From contig CAIMCD010000038.1 in the NCBI GenBank assembly GCA_903839405.1, positions 62,001 through 126,000 of the forward strand: a DNA stretch of 64,000 nucleotides, written 5' to 3'. The position numbers were made by a program, and so were the translations under genes. Positions 39,603 to 53,569 of the stretch are shown in pieces (the stretch's first letter is position 1; each line of letters begins with the position of its first letter). Origin of the DNA: an uncultured Chlorobiaceae bacterium. Its GTDB lineage: Bacteria > Bacteroidota > Chlorobiia > Chlorobiales > Chlorobiaceae. The notes under the pieces are model-generated. The model was given only the letters and a program-made list of their open reading frames with translations, was not told the origin of the DNA and did no database searches.

Positions 39603-41981
39603 TCATAACGGAAGGTCATCATTACTATTGCCGGAATCAGAATGTCTGATTTCACGTTGCAGCTCAATACCTTCTGCTGAAAAAGCAAAAAGTGTATCAT
39701 CTGAAAAAATCATGCTAAAGTCTTGAGGTTTAAAAAATGGCAGAAATTTCTGGCAGTGCTCATCAAGACGTTTAAGGTAGAACTGGGTATTTTCATCAGG
39801 CTTCTCTTTTTTCCATTCAGAGGCAAGTTTTCCTTTCTCATAAGAGGCGTTACCCATACCGGTTCCGGTAATGTAATAGGTTATCCTGTCACCTTTTGCT
39901 ACACTGATGCCTCTCTTTATGGCAATTTCATAGGTGATTGCCTTGGCTCTTTTTCCGGCTTTAACCTCTTCGGTGTATTGTTCTATCGTGCTTTTCAGGC
40001 TTTCTGTTTTTGAAAACTCGGAAACATCGAGTGCATGGTTCAAAATTTTGTTCCGGTACTCGGTGAAGAGATCGTGCAGGCCCCGGATATCCTCGGTTAA
40101 AAGCGTTTCAAAGCCACGACGCACAAAATCACGACCGAATTTTTCACTGCTTCGGCTGCTGAGTGAAGAGCCTTTCAGGATCATGACATTGTTATAATCA
40201 AGCAAGGCATAGTTTTTTTTCATGTAGGAGATCATTTTTTTAAATCTCCCGTCAAAACCGATATTGATTCCCTGAGGCATGATTGAAGAGACTTCGCTGA
40301 CCAGTTTTCGTTCATCCTCTTCACCCTCTACGCCCGGCGGCGGAATAAAAAGTATTCCGTCCGTATCAACCTCAATAACCCGGCACCCTCTTGCTTCAAA
40401 TTCAAAGATCATTTTTTTTGCCAGACTCTGCCCTGTTGAGGTAACCTTGTCAGCTTCAATAAAATCGTTGAAAATTCCACCACTGAAGCCAAGGTATCCG
40501 TACATGGCGTTGATCAGGATTTTAAAGGAACTCTGCATGGCTTCAAAATTGTCAGCAAGTGAGCTATTTCCCAGCATCCGTGTTTCGCGAGATCGCTCTT
40601 TAGCCTTGAAGCGTAGCCCTCTCAAGTCGTTAAGCACCCCCGGAAATACCTTCAGTTCATCACTTTTCGGACAAATGTTGTATGAAAGCATAATTGAAGG
40701 ATAGAGTGACTCAACATCAGCATAGACTATCGGACCCAGTATTCCCTTGAGAAACACCTCGGTATATCCTCCCGAGTGCTGCTGACCGGAAGATGGTTTT
40801 GGCAGGGAGTGTTTGCTGCGAAGATATTCCCTTACAAACAAAGCTTCAATTTTAGCCGCAGGGCCTATGCGCGAGGTCATGGCATAGGTGTAAGGCATCA
40901 TTTGCGCCAGGTAAAAGTTGCTGCCTGAAAGCAGGGATGAGAGGGCTCGTGTTTCACGGACATCATCCAGCGCATAGGCCAGAAGCTTCTCATGGTTATT
41001 TTTCCAGAGGGGCGCAATATCATTGTACTCTATGTAGGTACGATCGGGTGAAGCAAAGCCGAAATGTTTTGCAACGGCTTTCAGGCCGTAACTCTGCATT
41101 GAGCGTTTTGAAATATCATAACTCTGTACAAGAAAGAGTGTGTCGACAACATGGCGTCCCGGGATATCACAAAATGGATAATCAATCGTTCGCTCAGCAA
41201 ATCGGATACTCGCCGGATACGATCTTGGTGAAAGCCCATTTCTTCCTATGGCAAAAGGGATACGGTGGTGTTCGCACCTGCGTTGCAGATAAGGCAAATC
41301 AAAGCTGAAAATATTATGCCCCTCAATGACATCAGGATCTTTTTCAATGATCAGGGCAATCAGCTCTTCCAGCAGCTCTTTTTCGCTTCGGTTTTTTGAG
41401 TGCAAGACAGTCTCCCATCCCCTGTTATCACAGAGTGAAACAATGATAATCTCATCATCTTCACTACCAGAGCCCTCTTTTCGATGCTTCAATGGTTCAT
41501 AATTGGTCTCTATATCAAGCTGTATGCGATAGAGCTCATCAAAAATCATCCCCTTGAAAAACGTTTTACCGCTCTGGAGCAGATATTGCGTGATAGCATC
41601 ACCTTTATTATAGAGCAAGGAGATGTTGTCGTTCGGGCTTTCAGGAGTATCACTCTTTATTTGTCGGTTGATGAAATCAACGCCGCTCCGGTAATTCTTC
41701 CAGCTTCTGAAAATGGCAAGGAATTGGTAGTAATTGTCTCCGCCAAGTTTTACCAGCCAGAATTTATCCTTGTCTTCCGGCACAAATCCATCGAGCAGTG
41801 AACTCTCGGATAGGAAAAAAAAGGGAAAAAATGGTTCATCATGAAAATGAACTATGTCGTTGTTTCGATTATATACTCTTATATGGGTATCAGAAAGTTG
41901 ATATGCCCCGACAATTGCCTGTTCTTTATCTTTTCCGAACAACAGGTCGTTGTTCACGATGTCGTTAATAATGCTATCCAT
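39603..41981 (-). CDS. Family B DNA polymerase with 3'-5' exonuclease domain
   Basis: About 792 residues. The exonuclease motifs are QLDIETN (Exo I, 156-158), [12 protein letters not shown] (Exo II, about 223-228) and YALDDVRET (Exo III). The polymerase motifs are [12 protein letters not shown] (motif A), KILINAMYG (motif B) and EVDTDGI (motif C), so the enzyme looks complete. Motif C has DTDG where most B polymerases have DTDS. ATG 41981 is preferred to an upstream frame extension to 42038. It is not the replicase; E. coli Pol II-like repair or damage bypass is the nearest analogy (inference). Confidence 0.93.
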   Translation of the reverse strand: MDSIINDIVNNDLLFGKDKEQAIVGAYQLSDTHIRVYNRNNDIVHFHDEPFFPFFFLSESSLLDGFVPEDKDKFWLVKLGGDNYYQFLAIFRSWKNYRSGVDFINRQIKSDTPESPNDNISLLYNKGDAITQYLLQSGKTFFKGMIFDELYRIQLDIETNYEPLKHRKEGSGSEDDEIIIVSLCDNRGWETVLHSKNRSEKELLEELIALIIEKDPDVIEGHNIFSFDLPYLQRRCEHHRIPFAIGRNGLSPRSYPASIRFAERTIDYPFCDIPGRHVVDTLFLVQSYDISKRSMQSYGLKAVAKHFGFASPDRTYIEYNDIAPLWKNNHEKLLAYALDDVRETRALSSLLSGSNFYLAQMMPYTYAMTSRIGPAAKIEALFVREYLRSKHSLPKPSSGQQHSGGYTEVFLKGILGPIVYADVESLYPSIMLSYNICPKSDELKVFPGVLNDLRGLRFKAKERSRETRMLGNSSLADNFEAMQSSFKILINAMYGYLGFSGGIFNDFIEADKVTSTGQSLAKKMIFEFEARGCRVIEVDTDGILFIPPPGVEGEEDERKLVSEVSSIMPQGINIGFDGRFKKMISYMKKNYALLDYNNVMILKGSSLSSRSSEKFGRDFVRRGFETLLTEDIRGLHDLFTEYRNKILNHALDVSEFSKTESLKSTIEQYTEEVKAGKRAKAITYEIAIKRGISVAKGDRITYYITGTGMGNASYEKGKLASEWKKEKPDENTQFYLKRLDEHCQKFLPFFKPQDFSMIFSDDTLFAFSAEGIELQREIRHSDSGNSNDDLPL

Positions 41982-42030
41982 GGATGGCCTATAAATTGAT
42001 AAGGGAAATGAACGGAGCACTCCAACAGGA

Positions 42031-42046
42031 TGTTTCACGTGAAACC
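42031..42046. other. parS: parS centromere-like site, left of mnmG
   Basis: The 16-mer TGTTTCACGTGAAACC matches the bacterial parS consensus TGTTNCACGTGAAACA at all but the last base. It lies between polB and the mnmG stop codon, 8.1 kb right of dnaA. ParB binds such sites near origins to organise and segregate the chromosome. Confidence 0.9.
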
Positions 42047-42059
42047 TCTTGCTCTCTGC

Positions 42060-43925
42060 TCATCTCCCGATACGGATCAAGAGAACCGATATATCTGAAG
42101 GGGAAACGCCAAGAATTCTTGATGCCTGCCCAATGGTCTCTGGTTGATGTTTTTTCATTTTCTCCCTCCCTTCATTCGATAGGCCTGATACGGTATCATA
42201 ATTAAATGAAGAGGGTATATGAAGCGAATCAAGGCGCGAGATCTTTTCTGTCATCAAGAGGTCTCGCTTGAGGTAACCCTCATATTTCAGGTCAATATCA
42301 ACTTGTTCAAAGATTGCTATATCAGTGGTTTCTGCATAAACAGAGCTTCTGAATGTTGCTGATGAGTCCAGAAGCATCTGGAAGTGAAGACCCGGCCTTT
42401 TCAGAAGGTTTACAGCAGTGAGGCTGGTCGTGGTGGTTGGATAATCATGAGCTGCAAGGAGTGTATTAATATCTGCTGGCTGTAGCCGGAATGTTATGCA
42501 AAGCTGTTTCAACTTCTCAATAAGCTCAATTTTTCTTGTGCAGGCACTCACGGTCTCCTCATCAATAAGGCCGGTACAGAGCCCGAAGTGTTGCAGGCGA
42601 ATATCTGCATTGTCATGGCGAAGCAGGAGGCGGTGTTCCGCTGATGAGGTAAACATCCGGTAAGGCTCATTCGTATCCTTGGTAATGATGTCGTCAATGA
42701 GTACGCCAATGTATGCATCTGAACGCTTCAGGTAAAGTGGAGGGCGTTTGAGTAACTTCAACGATGCATTAATTCCCGCGATAAGTCCCTGTCCAGCCGC
42801 TTCCTCATAACCTGATGTACCATTGATCTGCCCTGCAAAGAAAAGATTTCCAACCAGTTTTGTTTCGAGAGTCCTGTGGAGCTGATAGGGGAAAAAATAA
42901 TCATACTCTATGGCATAACCCGGCCTGATCATTTTTGCTTGTTCAAGTCCGGGAATAGAGCGTAGGCCCTGGAGCTGAATATCTTCAGGCAGAGATGTTG
43001 AAAAACCATTGACATACATTTCGTTGGTATCAAATCCTTCAGGTTCCAGAAAGATATGGTGACTCAACTTGTCCGGAAATCGCGAGATTTTATCTTCCAC
43101 GGAGGGGCAGTATCGGGGCCCAATACCCTTCACTTTTCCGGTATAGAGCGGTGAACGGTCAAATCCTGTTTTCAGGATGTCGTGTGTTTGGGTTGTTGTT
43201 TTTGTGATGAAGCAACTTATTTGCCTTTTGTTTTGAATAGCTGGGCTTTTGAACGAGAAGCGAACCGCCTGCTCATCGCCATGCTGTTCATCAACCAGGG
43301 AGTAGTTGACGCTCCTTGCATCAATACGGGGCGGTGTCCCGGTTTTCAGGCGACCCGATTTAAAACCGAGGCTTACGAGGGATTCGGTAAGTCCCAGTAC
43401 CGGAGGTTCGGCTATTGTCCGGCCTCCGGCATAGTGGTTCATGCCTATGTGGATTAGTCCGTTCAGAAAGGTTCCGCAGGCAAGAATAGCTGCGGAACCG
43501 TTTATTATTCGCCCTGAGGAGAGTCTTACGCCAGTGAATTGACCAGAATCAGTTTCAATGCCGGTGACAGTATCCTGGAGAAGATCGATATTTTTTTCCT
43601 GCTCAATGACGCACCGCATGTACAGTGAGTATCTTCTTGGGTCGGCCTGCGCTCTTGGTGAATGCATCGCCGGCCCTTTGCTCCGGTTGAGCATCCTGAA
43701 CTGAATGCCGGTTGCGTCAATCGCCTTTGCCATTTCACCGCCAAGCGCATCGATTTCCCTCGTGATCTGCCCTTTTGCAACCCCCCCAATTGCGGGATTG
43801 CATGACATGCGCGCGATAGTGGTGAGGTCTGTCGATATGAACAGGCATGAGAGCTCCATTCTTGCGGCAGCAAGTACGGCTTCGCAGCCCGCATGACCAG
43901 CGCCGATAACTATTATGTCATACAT
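42060..43925 (-). CDS. mnmG: tRNA uridine 5-carboxymethylaminomethyl modification enzyme MnmG
   Basis: MnmG (GidA) uses FAD with MnmE to modify the wobble uridine of several tRNAs. The 621 residues contain the dinucleotide fold [46 protein letters not shown] ([15 protein letters not shown]), [13 protein letters not shown] and [23 protein letters not shown] 43925 fits the family start. Unlike many bacteria, no rsmG, parA or parB follows, although parS sites flank the gene on both sides. Confidence 0.96.
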   Translation of the reverse strand: MYDIIVIGAGHAGCEAVLAAARMELSCLFISTDLTTIARMSCNPAIGGVAKGQITREIDALGGEMAKAIDATGIQFRMLNRSKGPAMHSPRAQADPRRYSLYMRCVIEQEKNIDLLQDTVTGIETDSGQFTGVRLSSGRIINGSAAILACGTFLNGLIHIGMNHYAGGRTIAEPPVLGLTESLVSLGFKSGRLKTGTPPRIDARSVNYSLVDEQHGDEQAVRFSFKSPAIQNKRQISCFITKTTTQTHDILKTGFDRSPLYTGKVKGIGPRYCPSVEDKISRFPDKLSHHIFLEPEGFDTNEMYVNGFSTSLPEDIQLQGLRSIPGLEQAKMIRPGYAIEYDYFFPYQLHRTLETKLVGNLFFAGQINGTSGYEEAAGQGLIAGINASLKLLKRPPLYLKRSDAYIGVLIDDIITKDTNEPYRMFTSSAEHRLLLRHDNADIRLQHFGLCTGLIDEETVSACTRKIELIEKLKQLCITFRLQPADINTLLAAHDYPTTTTSLTAVNLLKRPGLHFQMLLDSSATFRSSVYAETTDIAIFEQVDIDLKYEGYLKRDLLMTEKISRLDSLHIPSSFNYDTVSGLSNEGREKMKKHQPETIGQASRILGVSPSDISVLLIRIGR

Positions 43926-43936
43926 TGGCAGCAAAA

Positions 43937-43952
43937 TGTTTCACGTGAAACA
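43937..43952. other. parS: parS centromere site, perfect palindrome upstream of mnmG
   Basis: TGTTTCACGTGAAACA is a perfect 16-bp palindrome identical to the parS consensus. It lies 11 bases upstream of the mnmG start, so ParB spreading could influence mnmG transcription. With 42031-42046 it brackets the gene, 10 kb right of dnaA. Confidence 0.95.
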
Positions 43953-44282
43953 TGTGTTAGAGTATTAATAGTTTGAAAGTCGAAGATACATAATATTAGA
44001 GCGATTCTCCCTTGCTTTTACGGATAGAGCGTGTAATGTTCGGTCACCGCTGGCATATTTAGTTTTAAGTTCCCCGGAAAGATAATACTTGAGATTGACT
44101 CGTTTTTTAAGGTGTATGATGTGTTTTTAGTGTATTTTTTATTCTTCTTGCTAACATCTTGCGTGGTGTGAAAAATTAATCAGGAAAAAAGTTCTTTGCT
44201 ATATTTATATAGATATAGGTATTGATTTTGCGGTTCAATAGCAGGGTCCGGCGGTAGATGCATCTTAATCTTCAGTAAGCTT
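43953..44282. other. Intergenic region upstream of the sulfide oxidation cluster
   Basis: No gene is supported in these 330 bases. The first few bases adjoin parS. An A/T-rich patch near 44195-44225 (TATATTTATATAGATATAGG) is a plausible promoter region for the SoxY-like gene, but no convincing -35 partner can be fixed by eye. Confidence 0.4.
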
Positions 44283-44711
44283 ATGAAAAGGCGACACTTT
44301 CTTGTTGGTGCGGTTGTTTTTTCGGCATTGCGCCCGTTTCAATTGCTGGCAAGCTGGAGTGAAAAAAGTTTTCGGCGCTCAACACTGCAGCAGGCGTTTC
44401 TTGATGCGCTGGGCACGAAGGATCTTCTGCTCTCCGACAAGATTACGATTGTTGCTCCTCCGGCTGCTGGAGACAGTTCACTGGTTCCTGTTGCAGTTAT
44501 TTCATCATTAAAGGGCGAAGAGCTTTTTCTTTTTGTCGAAAAAAACATCACACCCCTTGTCTTCCGCTGCATTCTATATAGTAATACATTGGCCTTTTTT
44601 TCGCTCAATATCAAGATGAAAGAGAGTTCAGCCCTGTACGCCGTTGTCAGGGAGGGGGAAAAATATTTTATGGCTACCGTGGCTGTTGCTGTAGAGGCCG
44701 AGGGCTGTTAA
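44283..44711 (+). CDS. SoxY-like periplasmic sulfur carrier (variant C-terminus)
   Basis: A 142-residue protein with a twin-arginine-type signal (KRRHFLVGAVVFSAL) followed by a domain similar to SoxY, the thiol carrier of the Sox pathway. Canonical SoxY ends in G-G-C-G-G, where Cys holds the sulfur chain. Here the protein ends VEAEGC with Cys as the very last residue, so the flexible GG tail is missing. It is followed by a SoxZ-like gene and fccAB. SoxYZ homologues beside fccAB have been described in green sulfur bacteria under the name SoyYZ; I recall this but cannot verify it here. Confidence 0.75.
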   Translation: MKRRHFLVGAVVFSALRPFQLLASWSEKSFRRSTLQQAFLDALGTKDLLLSDKITIVAPPAAGDSSLVPVAVISSLKGEELFLFVEKNITPLVFRCILYSNTLAFFSLNIKMKESSALYAVVREGEKYFMATVAVAVEAEGC

Positions 44712-44738
44712 TTTGAGGAATTATTTATCTTTTTACTC

Positions 44739-45047
44739 ATGAGCAGTGATGTAAGAGTTCTTGCCAGGGAAGAGAGCGGTATCGTTCTTGTCAAGGTTAT
44801 TATTCCTCACCCCAATGAGTCCGGCTCCAGGAAAAATGAGCAGGGCCTGATTGTTGCCGCCTATTTCATACAGGAGGGCACGGTGCTGCTCAACAGCAAG
44901 CCTCTCCTCGACATTCAGCTCGGGCCATCTGTTTCCAGGGATCCTTTTTTGCAGTTCCGCTTTTTTGGAAAGAAGGGTGACCGGCTCACACTCTCTTTCC
45001 GTGATAACCGAGGTGAGCAGTTTATGGCTGATACCGTTGTTATCTGA
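44739..45047 (+). CDS. SoxZ-like sulfur carrier partner
   Basis: A 102-residue immunoglobulin-like protein with the SoxZ pattern [19 protein letters not shown] (SoxZ usually has I-S-H-P-M-E-T-G-x-R) and [10 protein letters not shown] near the C-terminal half. There is no signal peptide; SoxZ is exported by hitchhiking on the Tat signal of SoxY, which fits the preceding gene. It starts 27 bases after the SoxY-like stop and 89 bases before fccA, probably one transcript. Confidence 0.8.
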   Translation: MSSDVRVLAREESGIVLVKVIIPHPNESGSRKNEQGLIVAAYFIQEGTVLLNSKPLLDIQLGPSVSRDPFLQFRFFGKKGDRLTLSFRDNRGEQFMADTVVI

Positions 45048-45136
45048 ACTTTTCTGGTTATAGGCACGCTGCACAGGCCTTTGGTAACCGATATATCGTT
45101 TTCTTTATTCCATCACTAACTCAGGAGGAACATGTT

Positions 45137-45517
45137 ATGGCAGTGAAACTCAGAGTTCGCTTGACTGCATATGCGCTCTCTTTTTTGGCGCTTGCCGCAG
45201 GAAGCAGTGCTTTTGCCAAAGAGAGAGTTACTCCCAAACCGGCCAGGCAGGAGAGTAGCAGCAAAGGCGCATCCAATCCCCGGGGTGAGGTTCTGGCACT
45301 CTCCTGCTCAACGTGCCATGGTACCGATGGCAAAAGTGTGGGCATTATTCCCTCAATAAACGGTAGATCGGCGGCTTATCTTGAGGCGGCATTGAAGGCA
45401 TTCAAGTCCGGTTCCCGCTATTCGACCGTGATGAGCCGACATGCCAGGGGGTATAGTGATGATGAGCTTCGGCTGATTGCCGAGTATTATGGAACGGTCT
45501 CGCACAATAATAAATAA
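45137..45517 (+). CDS. fccA: Flavocytochrome c sulfide dehydrogenase, cytochrome subunit
   Basis: A 126-residue periplasmic monoheme cytochrome c. It has a Sec-type signal (about 1-27, cleavage near SAFA), heme attachment CSTCH at 57-61, and a probable Met ligand in [17 protein letters not shown]. It accepts electrons from the FAD subunit during sulfide oxidation. AGGAGG lies eight bases before the ATG, the best ribosome binding site in this cluster. The fccB start follows 16 bases after the stop codon. Confidence 0.92.
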   Translation: MAVKLRVRLTAYALSFLALAAGSSAFAKERVTPKPARQESSSKGASNPRGEVLALSCSTCHGTDGKSVGIIPSINGRSAAYLEAALKAFKSGSRYSTVMSRHARGYSDDELRLIAEYYGTVSHNNK

Positions 45518-45533
45518 GCCGGAGGATCAGCAC

Positions 45534-46832
45534 ATGAGTCACAATCTTTCACGTCGGGATTTTAATAAACTCCTTCTGTCGGGTGTTGCTGCTTCCGCAT
45601 TTGGAGTGCTGGGAAGCTCGACCTCCGCCTTTGCGGCTTCGTCCAGCAAAAAGGTCGTGGTCATTGGCGGAGGATTTGGCGGCGCATCAGCCGCCAAATA
45701 TCTGAGAAAGCTGGATCCATCAATTTCTGTTACGCTGGTTGAGCCGAAAACCGTGTTCTATACCTGCCCGCTCAGCAACTGGGTGCTCGGAGGGCTGAAA
45801 ACCATGGAGGATACGGCCCAGAACTATACCATACTCCGCAATAAATACAAGGTTAATGTCATTACGGACAGTGCCGTAGCCGTTGATGCCGCAAGAAGCA
45901 CCGTCCGGCTGAAGAGCGGCCAGGTGCTCGGCTTTGACCGGCTGATCCTCTCTCCCGGCATTGATTTTAAATGGGATGCCATTGAGGGGTACAGCGAGAG
46001 TGTGGCCAACTCAAAAATGCCGCACGCATGGCAGGCGGGGCCCCAGACCATCTTGCTGCACAATCAACTGCTTGCCATGAAGAGTGGAGGCCGGGTGCTT
46101 ATCTGTCCGCCGGCCAACCCCTTCCGCTGCGCTCCGGGCCCCTATGAAAGGGCGAGCCTTATTGCCGGTTATCTGAAAGCCAAAAAGCCAAACTCAAAAA
46201 TCATTATTCTTGATTCCAAAGAGAAGTTTGCCAAACAGGCCCTCTTTAAAAAAGGGTGGGATCGGCTCTACCCCGGCATGATTGAGTGGCGCTCGGGTGC
46301 CACAGGCGGCAAGATTCTGAAGGTTGATGCAGCAACCATGAGCGTGGCAACCGATTTCGGCGCGGAACATGGCGATGTGATCAATATCATTCCACCCCAG
46401 AAGGCCGGAAAAATCGCCTTTGATGCCGGACTTACCGATGCATCGGGATGGTGTCCGATCAATCCGGTATCGTTTGAATCGACCATTCATCCGGGCATCC
46501 ATATTATTGGCGACGCTTCATTTGCCGGAGCCATGCCGAAATCAGGATTTGCGGCAAGCAGTCAGGGCAAGGTTGCCGCTGCGGCCATTGTGCGCCTCTT
46601 CCAGGGCAAGGTGCCAGCAGCTCCATCGCTGGTCAATACCTGCTATAGCCTGCTTGCCCCAGGGTATGGCATCTCGGTAGCCGGTGTCTATAAGCTGACC
46701 GTGGAGGGAATTGTTGAGATCAAGGAGGCTGGCGGGCTGACTCCGATTGATGCCGATGATGACCAGCTCCGGGAGGAAGCAAACTTCGCCCAGGGGTGGT
46801 ATAACAATATCACCAGGGATACATGGGGATAA
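45534..46832 (+). CDS. fccB: Flavocytochrome c sulfide dehydrogenase, flavoprotein subunit
   Basis: FccB oxidises sulfide to sulfur or polysulfide with FAD. The 432 residues begin with a Tat signal ([19 protein letters not shown]), then the FAD fold [33 protein letters not shown], the redox Cys region [15 protein letters not shown] and the second Cys in [13 protein letters not shown]. These Cys positions correspond to the disulfide above the flavin in characterised FCSD. ATG 45534 follows CGGAGGA; frames opening at 45477 overlap fccA. A terminator follows at 46855. Confidence 0.94.
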   Translation: MSHNLSRRDFNKLLLSGVAASAFGVLGSSTSAFAASSSKKVVVIGGGFGGASAAKYLRKLDPSISVTLVEPKTVFYTCPLSNWVLGGLKTMEDTAQNYTILRNKYKVNVITDSAVAVDAARSTVRLKSGQVLGFDRLILSPGIDFKWDAIEGYSESVANSKMPHAWQAGPQTILLHNQLLAMKSGGRVLICPPANPFRCAPGPYERASLIAGYLKAKKPNSKIIILDSKEKFAKQALFKKGWDRLYPGMIEWRSGATGGKILKVDAATMSVATDFGAEHGDVINIIPPQKAGKIAFDAGLTDASGWCPINPVSFESTIHPGIHIIGDASFAGAMPKSGFAASSQGKVAAAAIVRLFQGKVPAAPSLVNTCYSLLAPGYGISVAGVYKLTVEGIVEIKEAGGLTPIDADDDQLREEANFAQGWYNNITRDTWG

Positions 46833-46854
46833 GCATTCGTGAGCGTTCCATGGT

Positions 46855-46883
46855 AAAAAGCCCGGTAGTATGCCGGGTTTTTT
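46855..46883 (+). terminator. Intrinsic terminator of the fcc cluster
   Basis: CCCGG (46861-46865) pairs with CCGGG (46873-46877) across a 7-base loop, extended by A-T and G-T pairs from the flanking AAAAAG and TTTTTT. The T-run directly after the stem makes it a standard terminator, 22 bases after the fccB stop. Confidence 0.85.
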
Positions 46884-46991
46884 ACTGTAGAGAGCTTCCT
46901 TGATGCTATTGGATGCTCTCTCGCAGATTGTTAGATAATCACTACCCCATTTTATATATTGGCTGAATTATTTCTATTCGAGCGCAAAGCG

Positions 46992-48830
46992 ATGTCATCA
47001 ATGAAAAATAAACGTTTTAACCTTCTTCTTATTGCTCTGGTCACCGTTGTGGCACTCTGGTCACTCTGGCCTTCCTGGCGCGACTACTCCCTTTCGAAAG
47101 AGCTTGAGAGTTACGGAACCACTCAGGAGAGTCTGAATTTTGCCCTGAGTCACCGTGACGAGATTGAGAGCAATCGTAAAAAAAGCCTGAAACTTGGTTT
47201 GGATCTGAAAGGCGGCATGCACCTGGTGATGGAAGTTGACCAGGTTGACCTCTTTGAACAGAAAGCCTGGAATAAGGATGCCCGCTTTACCGCCATCATG
47301 CAGAGCGTCAGAGCGCAGGCCTCTCAGAGTGACACCCGAATTATTGACCTGCTTTCTGCCGAGTTTAAAAAAGAGAACATTCCCCTGAGCCGCTATTTTT
47401 ATGATATCCGCAATACCGACCGGGAGATTATCTCCAAGCTCGAAAAGGAGTCGGATGATGCCTTGAGCCGGGCAAAGGAGATCATCCGTAACCGTATTGA
47501 CCAGTATGGTGTTGCCGAGCCGGTTATTACAACACAGGGTAGCCGGAAAATCATTATTGAACTTCCCGGTGTTTCGGATCAAAACCGGGTGAGAAATTTG
47601 CTGAAAGGCACGGCAAAGCTTGAGTTCAAGCTGCTCCGCGAGCCGGAAGTGCTGGTCAGGACGCTGGACAGGATCAACTCCTATCTTGTGCAGAACAGTT
47701 CAGCCCCGACGGTGGCTACCCCGGACTCCTCAGCCGGAGCCAAGCCTGCAAATGCGCCTGTAGCGGTTAAAAAGCCTTCGGCCAAACCACTCTATGATGT
47801 GATCGGCGTCTTTCAGAACGGCACCGCATTTACGACAGAGCAGTCAAAAGAGTATGTGGTTGCCTTGCTTCATCGCAGCGACATTCAGGCCCTGCTCCCC
47901 CTTGATACCGAACTGCTGCTTTCCGCAAGGCCGGATATCAATGAAAAGGGTGAAAAACTCTACCCCATCTATCTGGTCAGAAAGGGCGCCGAGCTGACCG
48001 GGGGCGTCATTACCGAAGCCAAGGCTACTTTTGGTTCGCAGGGTGTGCAGCCTGAGGTGCTGATGGAGATGAACTCTGAGGGTACCTCCAAATGGGCGCG
48101 CATTACCGGTGCCAATATCGGCAAACGGATTGCGATTGTGCTTGATGGCTCGGTCTACAGCGCTCCGGTTGTCCAGTCCAAGATTCCTAGCGGCAACTCG
48201 GTAATCAACGGCATTGCTACGCTTGAAGAGGCCAAGGATCTTGAAATTGTCCTGAAAGCCGGCGCTCTGCCTGCTCCGGTGCGCATTATTGAAGAGCGGA
48301 GTGTCGGGCCCTCGCTTGGAGCCGATTATATCCGTGCCGGCGTGCTCTCGCTCTCCTGGGCCTTCTTTGCCGTTGCCGTCTTTATGCTGGTCTACTACAA
48401 AAAAGCTGGCATTGCGGCCGATATTGCCCTTGTGCTCAATATTATGATTGTCTTGTCGGTACTGGCCGGCTTTAATGCCTCGCTCTCCTTGCCGGGCATT
48501 GCCGGTATTGTGTTGACCATCGGTATGGCGGTTGACGCCAATGTGTTGATTTATGAGCGTGTACGCGAAGAGCTGGATGCCGGCAAGGGGCTCAAGAGTG
48601 CTATTGAGCTGGGTTATGAGAGGGCATTCTCCTCCATTCTGGACTCGCATGTCACCACCCTTTCAGCCGCATTTTTGCTCTATACCTATGGCATCGGCCC
48701 TATACAGGGCTTTGCTTTGACGCTCATGATTGGTACGGCCGCGAGCCTCTTTACGGCAATTGTGGTTACCAAGGAGATTTTCTCGTTCCTGCTTCTGCGG
48801 AACGTTCTCTCAGAAAAAAGTTTTGGCTAA
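46992..48830 (+). CDS. secD: Protein translocase subunit SecD
   Basis: SecD uses the proton gradient to complete Sec export. About 612 residues: N-terminal helix ([19 protein letters not shown]), [17 protein letters not shown], the large periplasmic domains P1 with an inserted Pro/Ala-rich stretch (about 235-265), then a six-helix domain with [42 protein letters not shown] and [18 protein letters not shown] 46992 is selected; an ATG three codons later is also possible. secF follows after 21 bases. Confidence 0.95.
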   Translation: MSSMKNKRFNLLLIALVTVVALWSLWPSWRDYSLSKELESYGTTQESLNFALSHRDEIESNRKKSLKLGLDLKGGMHLVMEVDQVDLFEQKAWNKDARFTAIMQSVRAQASQSDTRIIDLLSAEFKKENIPLSRYFYDIRNTDREIISKLEKESDDALSRAKEIIRNRIDQYGVAEPVITTQGSRKIIIELPGVSDQNRVRNLLKGTAKLEFKLLREPEVLVRTLDRINSYLVQNSSAPTVATPDSSAGAKPANAPVAVKKPSAKPLYDVIGVFQNGTAFTTEQSKEYVVALLHRSDIQALLPLDTELLLSARPDINEKGEKLYPIYLVRKGAELTGGVITEAKATFGSQGVQPEVLMEMNSEGTSKWARITGANIGKRIAIVLDGSVYSAPVVQSKIPSGNSVINGIATLEEAKDLEIVLKAGALPAPVRIIEERSVGPSLGADYIRAGVLSLSWAFFAVAVFMLVYYKKAGIAADIALVLNIMIVLSVLAGFNASLSLPGIAGIVLTIGMAVDANVLIYERVREELDAGKGLKSAIELGYERAFSSILDSHVTTLSAAFLLYTYGIGPIQGFALTLMIGTAASLFTAIVVTKEIFSFLLLRNVLSEKSFG

Positions 48831-48851
48831 TTTTTCAAGATCTGTTCACCC

Positions 48852-49790
48852 ATGAGGATTTTTCATAAGACCAATTTTGATTTTATCCGGTATCGTAAAA
48901 TCGCATACGCCTTCTCCCTGATTCTGCTGCTCTCGGGCCTTGTTTCGCTTGGTGTTAAAGGCCTGAATTATGGTATTGATTTCAGAGGCGGATCGGAAGT
49001 TGTCATCCGGTTTGAGAAAAACGTCGATGTCGGCAGTGTGCGCGCGGTGCTCCAGGAAGCGGGTATCAACGGCACCCTGAAGCAGTATGGCATGGATCGC
49101 TCGTTTCTGTTAAGCACCGTGTTCAAGGGAGATACCGGCGGGCTGAAAACCCTTGTGTCAAACGCCTTCAGTGATCGTTTCAAGGGGAACCGTTTTGAAA
49201 TTGTTCGTATTGATGCGGTCGGGCCAAGTATTGCTTCCGATTTGAAATGGTCGGCCCTCAAGGCGCTGCTTGCCGCCTTGTTTGCGATTCTGCTCTATGT
49301 CGGCATCCGGTTTGAAATAAAGTTCGCCACCGCCGGGGTCATTGCAATTTTTCATGATATCCTGACCGTTTTGGGGCTCTTCAGCATTCTCGGCGGACTC
49401 TTTGTCTTTATGCCGCTAGAGGTTGATCAGAGTATCATTGCAGCGTTTCTGACCATTGCCGGTTACTCCATTACCGATACGGTTGTGGTTTATGATCGTA
49501 TCCGCGAACGGATACGCGGCCAGAAACCCTCCGAGTATGAGCGTATTTTCAATGAGAGCATGAACCAGACACTCAGCCGGACCATCATTACCTCCGGCAC
49601 GGTGCTGCTCTCGGTTTTTGTGCTCTTTATCTTTGCCGGACCGGCCATCAGGGGTTTTGCCTTTGCGGTCTTTATGGGTATTCTGATTGGTACCTATTCA
49701 TCAATCTTTGTTGCAGCTCCCATTGTGTATGACTGGCTCCGGCTTTCAAAAAGCGCGGTCCATCTCAGAGGCGGCAACAAAACCTCCTGA
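48852..49790 (+). CDS. secF: Protein translocase subunit SecF
   Basis: A 312-residue partner of SecD with a six-helix topology. Markers are GLNYGIDFRGGSEVVIRFEK, VGPSIASDLKWSALKALL, IAAFLTIAGYSITDTVVVYDRIRE, and NQTLSRTIITSGTVLLSVFVLF. SecD and SecF are separate genes here, as in E. coli. The SurA-like chaperone gene follows, a sensible partner for exported outer membrane proteins. Confidence 0.96.
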   Translation: MRIFHKTNFDFIRYRKIAYAFSLILLLSGLVSLGVKGLNYGIDFRGGSEVVIRFEKNVDVGSVRAVLQEAGINGTLKQYGMDRSFLLSTVFKGDTGGLKTLVSNAFSDRFKGNRFEIVRIDAVGPSIASDLKWSALKALLAALFAILLYVGIRFEIKFATAGVIAIFHDILTVLGLFSILGGLFVFMPLEVDQSIIAAFLTIAGYSITDTVVVYDRIRERIRGQKPSEYERIFNESMNQTLSRTIITSGTVLLSVFVLFIFAGPAIRGFAFAVFMGILIGTYSSIFVAAPIVYDWLRLSKSAVHLRGGNKTS

Positions 49791-49852
49791 CAAGCCTTTG
49801 TTTCTTGGCCAGAGGGGAAATCAACACTATGACACAAGGAAGGATTGTTGGT

Positions 49853-53143
<3,291 letters not shown>

Positions 53144-53185
53144 TCAAGATAATAAAAATGCCGTCATTATGCGCGCCTTATGTCG

Positions 53186-53569
53186 CTACGAGCTGGCCCA
53201 GAATGCATCAATAAAATGCTCAATGGCAAACGAAGCTATCCGGTTCTCTTCCATGCGTTTAACCAGCACGGCAACCACATCGAACCGGCACTCAGGCTCC
53301 TCATCGCCGGAAAGGGCAAGATAGGCCCTGGCCGCCTTGATGATCTCCCTCTGCTTCTGCAAGGTTACGGCCTCGGCCGGATGACCTTTTGCGGACGAGA
53401 GGCGTGTTTTTACCTCAATAAAGCAGAGGGTATGGCGGTGGCGGGCAATAAGGTCGATCTCGTTGCGATGGTAGCGGTAGTTGCGCTCCAGGATGCGGTA
53501 GCCCTGTTTTGCAAGGTAGTCGGCCGCCAAGCGCTCACCCTCGGGCCCGAGCAGGTGCGGGTCATACAT
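53186..53569 (-). CDS. YraN/UPF0102 family nuclease-fold protein
   Basis: A 127-residue protein with the restriction-endonuclease-like UPF0102 pattern: GPEGERLAADYLAKQGYRIL, RNYRYHRNEIDLIARHRHT with the catalytic-type Asp, and FIEVKTRLSS with the E-x-K. The function is not established. ATG 53569 overlaps the rnhB stop by 8 bases; a frame opening further upstream runs through rnhB and has no family similarity. The rnhB-yraN pairing is common in bacteria. Confidence 0.92.
   Translation of the reverse strand: MYDPHLLGPEGERLAADYLAKQGYRILERNYRYHRNEIDLIARHRHTLCFIEVKTRLSSAKGHPAEAVTLQKQREIIKAARAYLALSGDEEPECRFDVVAVLVKRMEENRIASFAIEHFIDAFWASS

Noticed and set aside
40941..40960. GTGTTTCACGGAC inside polB considered as a third parS.
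   Set aside because: It matches only the left half of the palindrome; the right half GTGAAACA is missing.
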